The position numbers and the translations under genes were made by a program. The notes beneath the pieces were generated by a model. That model did no database searches. It saw only the letters and a program-made list of their open reading frames with translations, and was not told the origin of the DNA. From CAYTQK01 sp964439745 (GTDB lineage: Bacteria > Desulfobacterota > Desulfobacteria > Desulfobacterales > Desulfosudaceae), in contig CAYTQK010000007.1 of NCBI GenBank assembly GCA_964439745.1, positions 1-24,678 of the forward strand: a stretch of 24,678 bases of DNA. Reading direction: 5' to 3'. Positions 14,564 to 22,740 of this stretch are shown here, in pieces (position 1 is the first letter of the stretch; the number at the start of each line of letters is the position of its first letter).

Positions 14564-16003
14564 CTATTCCAGGCATTGCTTGGATAAGCCCTTGTCCGCT
14601 TCTATCGGATAACAGCCGTCAAAGCAGGCTTTGCAGAAATTTTCTCCGGAGGCTTCTCCGCCGGTGGTGGCCGTGAGCAGGCCTTCCAGAGAAAGATAAT
14701 GGATGGAATCCAGGCCGATAAAATCCTCCATCTCGGCCAGGGACATGCTGGCGGCGATGAGTTCGCCCCTGGTGGAAAAGTCGATGCCGTAGTAGCAGGG
14801 GAAGCGATGGGGCGGGCAGCTGATGCGCATGTGGATCTTATTTACCCCGATCTCCCGCAGGGCCTTGATGCGGTTTTTGGCGGTGGTGCCCCGGATGATG
14901 GAGTCTTCAATGATGATGATGTCCTTGCCGGCCAGCAGCTCCTTGACCGGGTTGAGCTTCATGCGCACCCCGAAATCCCGCATGTGCTGGGTCGGCTGGA
15001 TAAAGGTCCGACCGACGTAGTGATTGCGGATCATGCCGATTTCAAAGGGAATGCCGGATTCCTCGCTGTAGCCCAGAGCGGCGTAATTGCCCGAGTCCGG
15101 AAAGGGCATGACCAGGTCGGCTTCCACCGGTGCTTCCCGGGCCAGTTGCCGGCCGTGGGCCTTGCGGACCTGGTAGACGTTGTAATCGTAGATGGTGCTG
15201 TCCGGCCGGGCGAAATAGATATATTCAAAAATGCAGAAGGTGCGCTGGCGGGGCGCCCGGCAGAACAGGCTGCGGATACCCTGGTCGTCGATGATGACGA
15301 TTTCGCCCGGCTCCAGTTCCCGGATGTGCTCCGCCTGGAGGAGATCCAGGGCGCAGGACTCGGAAGCCAGCACGTAATGTCCGTTGAGCCGGCCCAGGCA
15401 GAGCGGGCGCAGCCCGTTGGGATCCTTGATGCCCACCACTTCGCCGGAACCGGTTAACAGGACAAAGGAATAAGCGCCCTTGAGACGGTCAACCGTGTTG
15501 AGCAGGGCCTGCTCGAAGCCGTGGCAGAGGTTTTTGACGAAAATATGCAGGGCCAGTTCGCTGTCCATGGTGGATTGAAAGATGGAGCCATCCCTTTCCA
15601 GGTCGTTTTTCAGGGTATAAGCGTTGACCAGGTTGCCGTTATGGGCGATGGCATAGGATTGCTTCATGTAATGGACGGCGAAAGGCTGGGCGTTGATGAG
15701 ACTTGAACTGCCGGTGGTGGAGTAACGGACATGACCGATGGCGCTGCCGCCGTTCAGGGATTCCAGGGCGCTGATATCGAAGACATCCGGAACCAGCCCC
15801 ATGGCATTATGCGTGGTGATGGTGTTGTCCCGGGCTACGGCGATGCCGGCGCTCTCCTGGCCCCGGTGCTGTAAGGCGTAGAGACCGAAGTAGGCGATCT
15901 TGGAGGCCTCGGGGTGGTTGTGAATGGCAAACACGCCGCAGGCCTCCCGGGGTTTGTCCGGTACCGGCGGCCGGGGCAAAGCGCCTGACGATTCAGATTT
16001 CAC
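14564..16003 (-). CDS. purF: amidophosphoribosyltransferase
   Basis: A 479-residue PurF, which makes 5-phosphoribosylamine from PRPP and glutamine, the first committed step of purine synthesis. A 21-residue propeptide precedes the nucleophile Cys22 in REACGVFAIHNH, as in the Bacillus-type enzyme that is self-processed. YALQHRGQESAGIAV marks the glutaminase domain and the PRPP-binding loop is IIIIEDSIIRGTT. The C-terminal FCKACFDGCYP supplies Cys ligands of the structural 4Fe-4S cluster, so this is the iron-sulfur, oxygen-sensitive type, suited to an anaerobe. The ATG overlaps the stop of the preceding glutamate synthase subunit by 4 bp, so purine synthesis is translationally coupled to glutamate synthase here. 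Confidence 0.97.
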   Translation of the reverse strand: MKSESSGALPRPPVPDKPREACGVFAIHNHPEASKIAYFGLYALQHRGQESAGIAVARDNTITTHNAMGLVPDVFDISALESLNGGSAIGHVRYSTTGSSSLINAQPFAVHYMKQSYAIAHNGNLVNAYTLKNDLERDGSIFQSTMDSELALHIFVKNLCHGFEQALLNTVDRLKGAYSFVLLTGSGEVVGIKDPNGLRPLCLGRLNGHYVLASESCALDLLQAEHIRELEPGEIVIIDDQGIRSLFCRAPRQRTFCIFEYIYFARPDSTIYDYNVYQVRKAHGRQLAREAPVEADLVMPFPDSGNYAALGYSEESGIPFEIGMIRNHYVGRTFIQPTQHMRDFGVRMKLNPVKELLAGKDIIIIEDSIIRGTTAKNRIKALREIGVNKIHMRISCPPHRFPCYYGIDFSTRGELIAASMSLAEMEDFIGLDSIHYLSLEGLLTATTGGEASGENFCKACFDGCYPIEADKGLSKQCLE

Positions 16004-18363
16004 GAGGCATCTCCTTTTTCATCGGGGGGCGGTTCATAGGGGTCGTTTTCCACCAGGGCCCAGATGCCGCAGGGACAGGCCCCGGCGCAGAATCCGCAGC
16101 CGATACAGATCGTTTCGTCCACCATGTAAGCATACCCGGTCTCGTCGGAGGTTTCCTCCCGGCGGATGGCCGACTGGGGGCAGATGGCCACGCAGATGCC
16201 GCAGTCCCGGCAGGTGCCGCAGGAAGCGCACTGCTCACCGCAATGCTTGGTGTCGGCAAAGGCGGTCAGGCGCCGGTCAAAATAGGCCAGGCTGATGCGG
16301 GATTTGTCGATCACCCGGCGCCGCTCTGTTTCGGGCGGCCTCCCGGCCAGCAGGTCATTGATGGCCGCGGCCGCCCGCCGGCCGGCGCCGATGGCGTCGG
16401 TCAGCAGACCCGGCTTGACCAGGTCGCCGATGGCGAACACCCGCGGATCGGAGGTCTGGAACAATTCATTGACGGTCACAAAACCGCCGGCAGTGGCGAT
16501 GTCCGCCGGCAGAAAATCCGTGTCCGGGGCGTCGCCGATGGAAACCACCACCGTGTCGGCCGGAATGGTTTCCCCGGATTGCAGCACCACTCCCTTGGCC
16601 GTGATTTTTTTGGTGAAGCAGGGCCAGCGGAAGATGGCGCCGATGGCCTCGGCTTCCTGTCTTTCCTTGCCGAACGAGGCCGGCTGCTGCACGTCAATCA
16701 GGATGATTTCTTCGGCACCCAGCCGATGGGCTTCGGTGGCCACGTCGCAGCCCACGTTGCCGGCGCCGATAATGACTACCCGCCGGCCGGGGTCGGCCTT
16801 GCCGGCGGCGGCCGCGGCCAGAAATTCCAGGGCGGTCACCAGCCGTTCGCTGCCGGGAATCGGCAGGGTGCGGGGTTTCCAGGCCCCGGCCGCCAGGACC
16901 ACAAAATCATAGTCCTCCCGCAGCTGCTGGACTTCGGTCTGGTTGAGTCTCTGCTGCAGGTGAACCTGGTCGAGACGCTTTCTTACCCGTTCCAGCTCGG
17001 CGGACAGGACCTCCTTGGGGATGCGGCTTTCCGGAATAACCGCCGACATCTTGCCGCCCAGCGCTTTTTCCGTGTCAAAGATAACCGCCTGGTGGCCCTG
17101 CTGCCGGAGCTGCCAGGCCACGGAGATACCGGCCGGGCCGCCGCCGACCACGGCCACCTTTTCCCCGGACCGGGGGGGCAATTCGGCCGGGGTAGCCTCG
17201 CGGCTGGCTTTTCCCAGCAGGGTGATGTCCACCGGTCGCATCAGGGCGTCCCCGCGGGTGCAGGCGGACATGCACAGGTTGGGGCAGAGATAACCGCAGA
17301 CCGTGGCCGGAAAGGGGGTATAGTCCAGGGCCAGTTCCACGGCCTCGTCCAGGCGGCCCTCCCGGATCAGTCCCCAGCGCTGCTGGATGGGAATGCCGGC
17401 CGGGCAGGTGGCCTGGCAGGGGGCCAGGTATTGCTTATTTTCCCAGACGGGCACATACCGCCGCAGGTCGCCGGTGGTAATCACCGGCACCGGGCTGCGG
17501 TCCAGGGTGGTCAGGTCGCCGATAAGGCCGCCCGCGCCCAGTTCCCGGTCCCAGACCTCGGCCCGGAAGCTGGCCAGGGATCGTTTGGCCGTGCTCACCT
17601 TTTCCCGGGGAGAGCGGGCCGTCAGCAGCTGCCACTGTTGCCGGTCGGTCAATTGATCCCGCAGTTCCGGCCGGCCGATGCGCTTTAGAAACAAGACCAG
17701 GTTGGTCTCCAGCCAGTGCCAGGCATTGTCGGAAATGGCCGCGGGTTTGGCGTCGGCCGTGCTATAGCCCTGGTGCGGACCGCGGCAAAAGACCCGGCCG
17801 CCGACCATGCCCACCAGGGGGCGGTGGCCCAGGATATTGTTTGGGGTCTGGGGCTCGATCCCGCAAATGACGGCGATGCCCCCGGCCATGAACTCTCCGA
17901 AGTAGTCGCCCGCGGACCCCAGCACCCACATCTCCGGGGGGGCGAAGCGGGGATTGCTCTTGGTCATGGTCATGCCCCGGGCGCCGATATTGCCGGCGAT
18001 GTAAAGCTTTCCCTGGGCCATGGCATTGGCCGTGCCGTTGCCGGCATGACCATGCACTATGATTTCGGCGCCGGCATTGAGCCAGCCCAGGTCGTCCGAG
18101 ACCGGTCCCATGATTTCGATCCGGGTGTTGGGAAATCCCATGGAGCCGGCCCGCTGGCCGGCCTGGCCGCTGATGCGGATATGGACCGTTTCGTCGCCGG
18201 CCTTCCACAGCCGGCCGCCGATGCCGTGCTGGCCGAAGGCCTTGACTTCGATCTGCCGTTTTCCCTCGGCCACGGCCTGCTGCAGGGCTTCTTCCAGGAC
18301 CCGGGATTCGATGCGTATTCCATTCTGCTTGCCGTCGATGATATAGAATTCAGGTTGGTTCAT
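16000..18363 (-). CDS. glutamate synthase GXGXG domain fused to GltD-like oxidoreductase and ferredoxin
   Basis: A 787-residue multidomain subunit. Residues 1-250 form the GXGXG beta-helix found at the C-terminus of the large glutamate synthase chain (GQHGIGGRLWKAGD, HGHAGNGTANAM, GNIGARGMTM). Residues 310-370 carry Cys-rich GltD/DPD-type Fe-S motifs (APCQATCPAGIP, CGYLCPNLCMSAC). FAD-binding VAVVGGGPAGISVA is at 403-416, NAD(P)H-binding VVIIGAGNVGCDVA at 529-542, and IGDLVKPG completes the flavin site. The C-terminus adds a ferredoxin with clusters at Cys715-728 and Cys753-763. It would pass electrons from NAD(P)H or ferredoxin to the FMN subunit. ATG 18363 (after GGAGCAG) is chosen over the longer frame because the family begins here. 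It follows the FMN subunit by 13 nt and overlaps purF by 4 bp. Confidence 0.93.
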   Translation of the reverse strand: MNQPEFYIIDGKQNGIRIESRVLEEALQQAVAEGKRQIEVKAFGQHGIGGRLWKAGDETVHIRISGQAGQRAGSMGFPNTRIEIMGPVSDDLGWLNAGAEIIVHGHAGNGTANAMAQGKLYIAGNIGARGMTMTKSNPRFAPPEMWVLGSAGDYFGEFMAGGIAVICGIEPQTPNNILGHRPLVGMVGGRVFCRGPHQGYSTADAKPAAISDNAWHWLETNLVLFLKRIGRPELRDQLTDRQQWQLLTARSPREKVSTAKRSLASFRAEVWDRELGAGGLIGDLTTLDRSPVPVITTGDLRRYVPVWENKQYLAPCQATCPAGIPIQQRWGLIREGRLDEAVELALDYTPFPATVCGYLCPNLCMSACTRGDALMRPVDITLLGKASREATPAELPPRSGEKVAVVGGGPAGISVAWQLRQQGHQAVIFDTEKALGGKMSAVIPESRIPKEVLSAELERVRKRLDQVHLQQRLNQTEVQQLREDYDFVVLAAGAWKPRTLPIPGSERLVTALEFLAAAAAGKADPGRRVVIIGAGNVGCDVATEAHRLGAEEIILIDVQQPASFGKERQEAEAIGAIFRWPCFTKKITAKGVVLQSGETIPADTVVVSIGDAPDTDFLPADIATAGGFVTVNELFQTSDPRVFAIGDLVKPGLLTDAIGAGRRAAAAINDLLAGRPPETERRRVIDKSRISLAYFDRRLTAFADTKHCGEQCASCGTCRDCGICVAICPQSAIRREETSDETGYAYMVDETICIGCGFCAGACPCGIWALVENDPYEPPPDEKGDAS

Positions 18364-18376
18364 GGTTCTGCTCCGG

Positions 18377-20011
18377 TTAGACGACGTATTGAATACTGAG
18401 GCGTTCGGCTGCGGCGGCGTCGTCGATGCCCAGGGCATCGGACATGCCGATGGGCAGTGAGGTGGACCGACCCAGGGGGGCGAATATTTTTTTGAGCTCC
18501 GTGTCAAAACTGATGAACACGTCGACCACGCGCCGGGCCACGTCTTCCGGGTCCAGCCGGCGGTACAGCCGGGGATCCTGGGAGGTGATGCCCTTGGGGC
18601 AGATGCCCAGGTTGCAGACGTTGCAGCGGTCGCTTTCCGACCCCAGGCAGCCGGCGGCTGCCTGCATGATGTACTTGCCGGTCTGGACCCCGCTGGCCCC
18701 GAGCATGATCAGGGCGGCGGCGTTGGCCGCCAGGTTGCCGGTCCTGCCGATGCCGCCCCCGGCGAACAGGGGAATCTCGTTCTGCATGCCCAGCTTGACC
18801 AGGTTGAGGTAGCAGTCCCGGAGGTTGCTGGCAATGGGGTGCCCCATGGTGTTCAAGGAGACGTGGTAGGCGGCGCCGGTGCCGCCGTCTTCGCCGTCGA
18901 TGGCCAGGCCGGCGGCGTACGGGTTGCGGGTCAGGTTGTTGAGCACCGCCAGGGAGGTCGAGGTGGCCGAGATCTTGGGATAGACCGGCACCCGGAAGCC
19001 CCAGGCCATGTACATGGACTGGATCATCTTGGCCACCGCCTCCTCGATGGAGTACTTGGTCTGGTGGGTAGGCGGACTGGGCAGGTTGACCCCGGTGGGC
19101 ACGCCCCGGATGGCGGCAATCAGCTGGTTGACCTTGTACCACATGAGCAGGCCGCCGTCGCCGGGCTTGGCCCCCTGGCCGTACTTGATCTCGATGGCGC
19201 AGGGATCCACCTTCATTTCCGGGATGGCATGGATGATTTCGTCCCAGCCGAAGTAGCCGCTGGCGATCTGGAGAATGACGTACTGCAGGAACCGGCTGCG
19301 CAGCAGCCGGGGCGGGCAGCCGCCCTCGCCGGTGCTCATGCGCACCGGCATGTCCAGCTCTTCGTTGAGGTAGCTCACCCCCATCTGCAGCCCTTCCCAC
19401 ATGGTCGGGGAGAGAGCGCCGAAGGACATGCCCCCGATAATCAGGGGATAGATCTCCCGGACCGGCGGAATCCAGCCGTGGTCCCTCAGGTGGGCAAGGT
19501 TTTTTTCCGGTGGCAGGATCCGTCCCAGTAGGGTGCGCAGTTCAAACTCGTGCCGGCCGGCGTCCAGGGCCGGGTCGGTGAGCATGGAAATGCGGACGAA
19601 CTTGATGCGGTCCAGGATCCCGCCGGCCGCGTTGCGCCGGCCGCCGCGCCGGCGGGGCAAACCGCCCTGGTTGACGTGAAACACCAGCTTGTCGGCCTCG
19701 TCGTTGTGCAGGGGCCGGATGGCGTCATTGGGGCAGCACAGGCTGCACATGCCGCAGCCCACGCAGGCGTTGGCCGGCTCCAGGCGCTGGCGGATGCCGT
19801 GATAAACGGTGTAATCGCTGGCCGCCGGCGGATCCAGGCGCAGGTCGGCCGTGACCCGGCGCTTTTGAAAGGCGCCCAGTTCCAGGGCCTGCACCGGGCA
19901 GACGGCCGTGCAACGGCCGCACAGGGTACACTTGTCCTTATCCCACAGGATCTGCCAGGGCAGGTCCTTGATGTTCAGTTGGGAAGGTGTAATTCTTCCG
20001 TCTGGCTGCAT
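18377..20011 (-). CDS. glutamate synthase FMN/Fe-S core subunit with N-terminal ferredoxin domain
   Basis: A 544-residue catalytic core of a split glutamate synthase. Two 4Fe-4S motifs open it, Cys28/31/34/38 (CTLCGRCTAVCP) and Cys83/86/89/93 (CVGCGMCSLCCP). The FMN TIM barrel follows with IIGGMSFGALS, STGEGGCPPR, KYGQGAKPGDGG and DGEDGGTGAA. CNVCNLGICPKGIT near residue 465 matches the cluster-binding Cys region of GltB. There is no amidotransferase domain, since that is the separate upstream gene, and the GXGXG domain is in the downstream gene. This resembles archaeal and anaerobe glutamate synthases. ATG 20011 is preceded by AAGGAG at 8 nt and overlaps the amidotransferase gene by 37 bp. 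Confidence 0.94.
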   Translation of the reverse strand: MQPDGRITPSQLNIKDLPWQILWDKDKCTLCGRCTAVCPVQALELGAFQKRRVTADLRLDPPAASDYTVYHGIRQRLEPANACVGCGMCSLCCPNDAIRPLHNDEADKLVFHVNQGGLPRRRGGRRNAAGGILDRIKFVRISMLTDPALDAGRHEFELRTLLGRILPPEKNLAHLRDHGWIPPVREIYPLIIGGMSFGALSPTMWEGLQMGVSYLNEELDMPVRMSTGEGGCPPRLLRSRFLQYVILQIASGYFGWDEIIHAIPEMKVDPCAIEIKYGQGAKPGDGGLLMWYKVNQLIAAIRGVPTGVNLPSPPTHQTKYSIEEAVAKMIQSMYMAWGFRVPVYPKISATSTSLAVLNNLTRNPYAAGLAIDGEDGGTGAAYHVSLNTMGHPIASNLRDCYLNLVKLGMQNEIPLFAGGGIGRTGNLAANAAALIMLGASGVQTGKYIMQAAAGCLGSESDRCNVCNLGICPKGITSQDPRLYRRLDPEDVARRVVDVFISFDTELKKIFAPLGRSTSLPIGMSDALGIDDAAAAERLSIQYVV

Positions 20012-21105
20012 AACTGCATCTCCTTGCGGTCCGGGTTGACGATGACCGTGTCCAAATGCATGGGTTGAATGTCCGCGGCCTTGTTCCGCTCCGGGATGAC
20101 CGCGTCCAGGCCGCAGATTTCCGAGGAAAAGGCGTACCGGCCGGGATAGCCGCCGACCACGCCGGGCCGCAGTTTTTTCCGGTCCTGGGCCATGAACAGG
20201 CTGTGATCCGGCAAGCAGCCGATGGTGCAGTTAGGGCCGTCGATGATCAGCCGGCGGCAGCTTTGTTTCAGATGCTTGAGCAGTTCGACGTTGGGGTGCT
20301 TTGCCAGGGCCGCGTCCTGCAGCGGGGTAATAATGTGCTTGTAGGCGTCCACGCCCAGACCCAGACGGGCCATGGTGTAATGGAGAATGTGGGTGAACAC
20401 CTCCGAATCGGAATAGAACCCCGAATACCCTTCAAATCCCCGGGACATGAGGTATTCCCGGATGGGTACAAAGGCCGTGTTTTCCCCGTTGGTCATGGTG
20501 GCGTAGCCGCCCAGGAAAAAGGGATGGCAGGCATACAGGTTGATGGCGTAGTTGGTGTTCTGCCGGCCCTGGGCCATGATGACGCGGGCGTTGAGTTCCT
20601 CCCGCCCCAGGTCCAGGTAGCGGGCCACCGTCAGGGGATCGCCGATCTCCTTGAGCATGATGATATCCGGCCAGAAGGAAAAAACGATCATGTCCTGGTT
20701 GGCCTGGCCCATGGCGATCAACTCCAGCCGGATCCGGGTCAGCCGCTGCTGGCACTCTTCCCAGGTGAGCCCTTCCCATTCGTCGGGGTATTCATAGGCC
20801 CGGATGAGGTAGACGTCCCGCCGGGGAACCCCGGGGGGCTGCTGCTTGGGTACCTTGATGGAAATCTTGTGCTTGGTCAGAAAGCCGATCTCCATCATGT
20901 AATGGTCCAGCCGGCGCAGGCCTTCGGCGGTAAAGATGCCGGACAGGACCGGGGTGTCCTTGATTTTTTCAAACGGTCCGCCCAGGTCCCGCAGGAAAAG
21001 ACCGACCCCGGAGCCGTCATGGCCCTCCCGCATGACATCGAGCGCCTCCAGGGCGACCATGGGCGACAAGGGCTCTTCGCTGGTAATGGCAAATAAGCGG
21101 CACAT
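19975..21105 (-). CDS. class II glutamine amidotransferase subunit of split glutamate synthase (GlxB-like)
   Basis: A 376-residue N-terminal-nucleophile amidotransferase. The start is set at ATG 21105 so that Cys2 of MCRLFAITSEEP becomes the nucleophile; the open frame upstream lacks this. AGAAGGA lies 4 nt before the ATG. HDGSGVGLFLRDLGG matches the glutamine-binding loop, and NGENTAFVPIREYL and YSDSEVFTHILHY match the end of the fold. It hydrolyses glutamine and delivers ammonia to the FMN subunit encoded next, whose start lies inside this gene. It resembles GlxB and the archaeal GltS amidotransferase subunit. A 279-bp leader with two inverted repeats separates it from glnA. Confidence 0.92.
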   Translation of the reverse strand: MCRLFAITSEEPLSPMVALEALDVMREGHDGSGVGLFLRDLGGPFEKIKDTPVLSGIFTAEGLRRLDHYMMEIGFLTKHKISIKVPKQQPPGVPRRDVYLIRAYEYPDEWEGLTWEECQQRLTRIRLELIAMGQANQDMIVFSFWPDIIMLKEIGDPLTVARYLDLGREELNARVIMAQGRQNTNYAINLYACHPFFLGGYATMTNGENTAFVPIREYLMSRGFEGYSGFYSDSEVFTHILHYTMARLGLGVDAYKHIITPLQDAALAKHPNVELLKHLKQSCRRLIIDGPNCTIGCLPDHSLFMAQDRKKLRPGVVGGYPGRYAFSSEICGLDAVIPERNKAADIQPMHLDTVIVNPDRKEMQLCSQTEELHLPN

Positions 21106-21140
21106 GATTCCTTCTCTTTTCAGGTTGGCATGGGCAAGCC

Positions 21141-21183
21141 GCAAAAAGGCAAAGCCCGGGATGGCGGGCAATTGCCTTTTTGC
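21141..21183 (-). terminator. strong hairpin in the glnA-glutamate synthase leader, terminator or attenuator
   Basis: GCAAAAAGGCAA (21141-21152) pairs perfectly with TTGCCTTTTTGC (21172-21183), and an inner GCCCG/CGGGC extends the stem. In transcription direction the stem ends 35 nt before the amidotransferase start codon. The T tract lies inside the 3' arm, so termination is plausible but not textbook. It may end glnA transcripts or regulate read-through. Confidence 0.45.
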
Positions 21184-21206
21184 AACAACCATATCTGTGA
21201 CGTTTC

Positions 21207-21252
21207 AGTGTTGGCACTGGGGATCGTCTTTTTCAAAAAAGCAGCCAGTGCC
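21207..21252 (-). promoter_or_regulatory. inverted repeats with alternative pairing in operon leader
   Basis: Reading the minus strand, GGCACTGG (21252-21245) pairs with CCAGTGCC (21220-21213) around a 24-nt loop. The second arm can instead pair with CACTG just after it (CAGTG-CCAA-CACTG). Such mutually exclusive stems upstream of a possible terminator are what an attenuator or riboregulator looks like. This was folded by eye only. Confidence 0.4.
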
Positions 21253-21384
21253 ATCTTTATTGTTTTTACTGCATCAGATGCTTCTTCGCCTTGTTTTCTG
21301 TCGCCGATATCATCTTCCTTTGATTCCGGTTCAACGTCAGCCGTAAATCGGAAACCGACGAGTAAGCCAGCCGGGCTTGCCCGC

Positions 21385-22740
21385 TTACAGCTTGGGCAGA
21401 TACTCATCCAGCTCAAACTGGCTGACGTGCGTCCGGTAGCGGTCCCATTCGATCTTCTTGTTTTCGATGAACTTGTTGAAAATATGTTCGCCGAGAATCT
21501 TTTTGACCAGGGCGCTGTTTTCGGTCTCCTTGATGGCCGCGTAGAGGTTGCCCGGCAGTTCGGTAATACCCTTGGCCTCCCGTTCGGCCGGGGTCATCTC
21601 GAAGATGTCCTCTTCCACCGGATCGGCCAGCTCGTATTTCTTTTCGATTCCCTCCATGCCGGCTCCGAGCATGGCGGCAAAGGCCAGGTAGGGGTTGCAG
21701 GAGGGGTCCGGCGCCCGGAATTCCATGCGGGTGGCGGCTTCCTTGCCCGGCTTGTACATGGGTACCCGGATCATGGCCGAACGGTTGCGGTTGGCCCAGG
21801 AGACGTAGACCGGCGCTTCATATCCCGGCACCAGCCGCTTGTAGGAGTTGACCCACTGGTTGCAGAGGGCGGTGATCTCCGGGGCGTGCTTGAGGATGCC
21901 GGCGATATAGTGCTTGGCGGTCTCCGACAGGCTGAACCGGCCGTCCGGACTGTAGAAGGTGTTCTTGCCGTCCCTGAAGAGGGACTGATGCACGTGCATG
22001 CCGCTGCCGTTCTCCCCGAAGAGGGGTTTGGGCATAAAGGTGGCGTAGAGACCGTTGCGATGGGCCACTTCCTTGACGATCATGCGGTAGGTCATGGTGG
22101 TGTCGGCCATCTTCAGCCCTTCGGCGTAGCGCAGGTCGATCTCGTGCTGGCTGGGGGCCACCTCGTGGTGGCTGGGGGCCACCTCGTGGTGGCTGTATTC
22201 CACCTGGATGCCCATGGACTGCAGGGCGAAAATGGTCTGCCGCCGCAGATCGCTGGCACCATCCACCGGCCGGGCGTCAAAATAGCCGCCCTTGTCTATG
22301 ATTTCGGTGCCGGCGTTGTTTTTAAAATAGAAGTATTCCAGTTCCGGTCCCACAAAAAAGGTATAGCCCTTTTCAGCCACCTGGTTGAGAAGACGCTTAA
22401 AGATATAGCGGGGATCACCCTCGTAGGGAAAACCGTCCGGTTGCAGAATATCGCAGAACATCCGGGCCACCGGCCGCTCACCCTCACCCCGCCAGGGTAC
22501 CAGCTGAAAGGTGGTGGGGTCCGGTTTGGCGATCATGTCGCTTTCTTCGATGCGGGCAAAGCCTTCTATGGAGGACCCATCAAAGCCCATGCCATCCTCG
22601 ATGCCCTCGTCCAGCTCGTCCGGGGTGATGGCGAAACTTTTCAAACTACCCAGCACATCGGTGAACCAGAACTGGATAAAGCTGATGTCCTTGTCCTTGA
22701 CAATCTTTTTTACGTCATCGGTGGTCTGGCAATTCATCAT
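21385..22740 (-). CDS. glnA: type I glutamine synthetase (GSI-alpha) with 7-residue active-site duplication
   Basis: A 451-residue glutamine synthetase that makes glutamine from glutamate, ammonia and ATP. It has FDGSSIEGFARIEESDM, the metal-binding FFVGPELEYFYF, NGSGMHVHQSLF, NRNRSAMIRVP and MEFRAPDPSCNPYLAF. Arg63 in GFARIEES corresponds to the feedback-inhibition Arg of Bacillus GlnA, and the adenylylation motif NLYDLPP is absent, so this is the GSI-alpha type. Residues 184-197 read HHEVAPSHHEVAPS, an exact duplication of a 7-residue segment that occurs once in the family; removing one copy gives 444 residues, the normal length. AGGAGG lies 5 nt before ATG 22740 (ATG 22737 also possible). 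It is likely controlled by nitrogen through the sigma-54 promoter upstream. Confidence 0.96.
   Translation of the reverse strand: MMNCQTTDDVKKIVKDKDISFIQFWFTDVLGSLKSFAITPDELDEGIEDGMGFDGSSIEGFARIEESDMIAKPDPTTFQLVPWRGEGERPVARMFCDILQPDGFPYEGDPRYIFKRLLNQVAEKGYTFFVGPELEYFYFKNNAGTEIIDKGGYFDARPVDGASDLRRQTIFALQSMGIQVEYSHHEVAPSHHEVAPSQHEIDLRYAEGLKMADTTMTYRMIVKEVAHRNGLYATFMPKPLFGENGSGMHVHQSLFRDGKNTFYSPDGRFSLSETAKHYIAGILKHAPEITALCNQWVNSYKRLVPGYEAPVYVSWANRNRSAMIRVPMYKPGKEAATRMEFRAPDPSCNPYLAFAAMLGAGMEGIEKKYELADPVEEDIFEMTPAEREAKGITELPGNLYAAIKETENSALVKKILGEHIFNKFIENKKIEWDRYRTHVSQFELDEYLPKL
22148..22189 (-). repeat. perfect 21-bp tandem duplication inside glnA
   Basis: Two identical, adjacent 21-bp units (22148-22168 and 22169-22189, + strand TGGCTGGGGGCC...), with the first six bases of a third at 22190-22195. 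In frame it inserts seven residues (HHEVAPS) next to substrate- and metal-binding residues. Confidence 0.95.
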
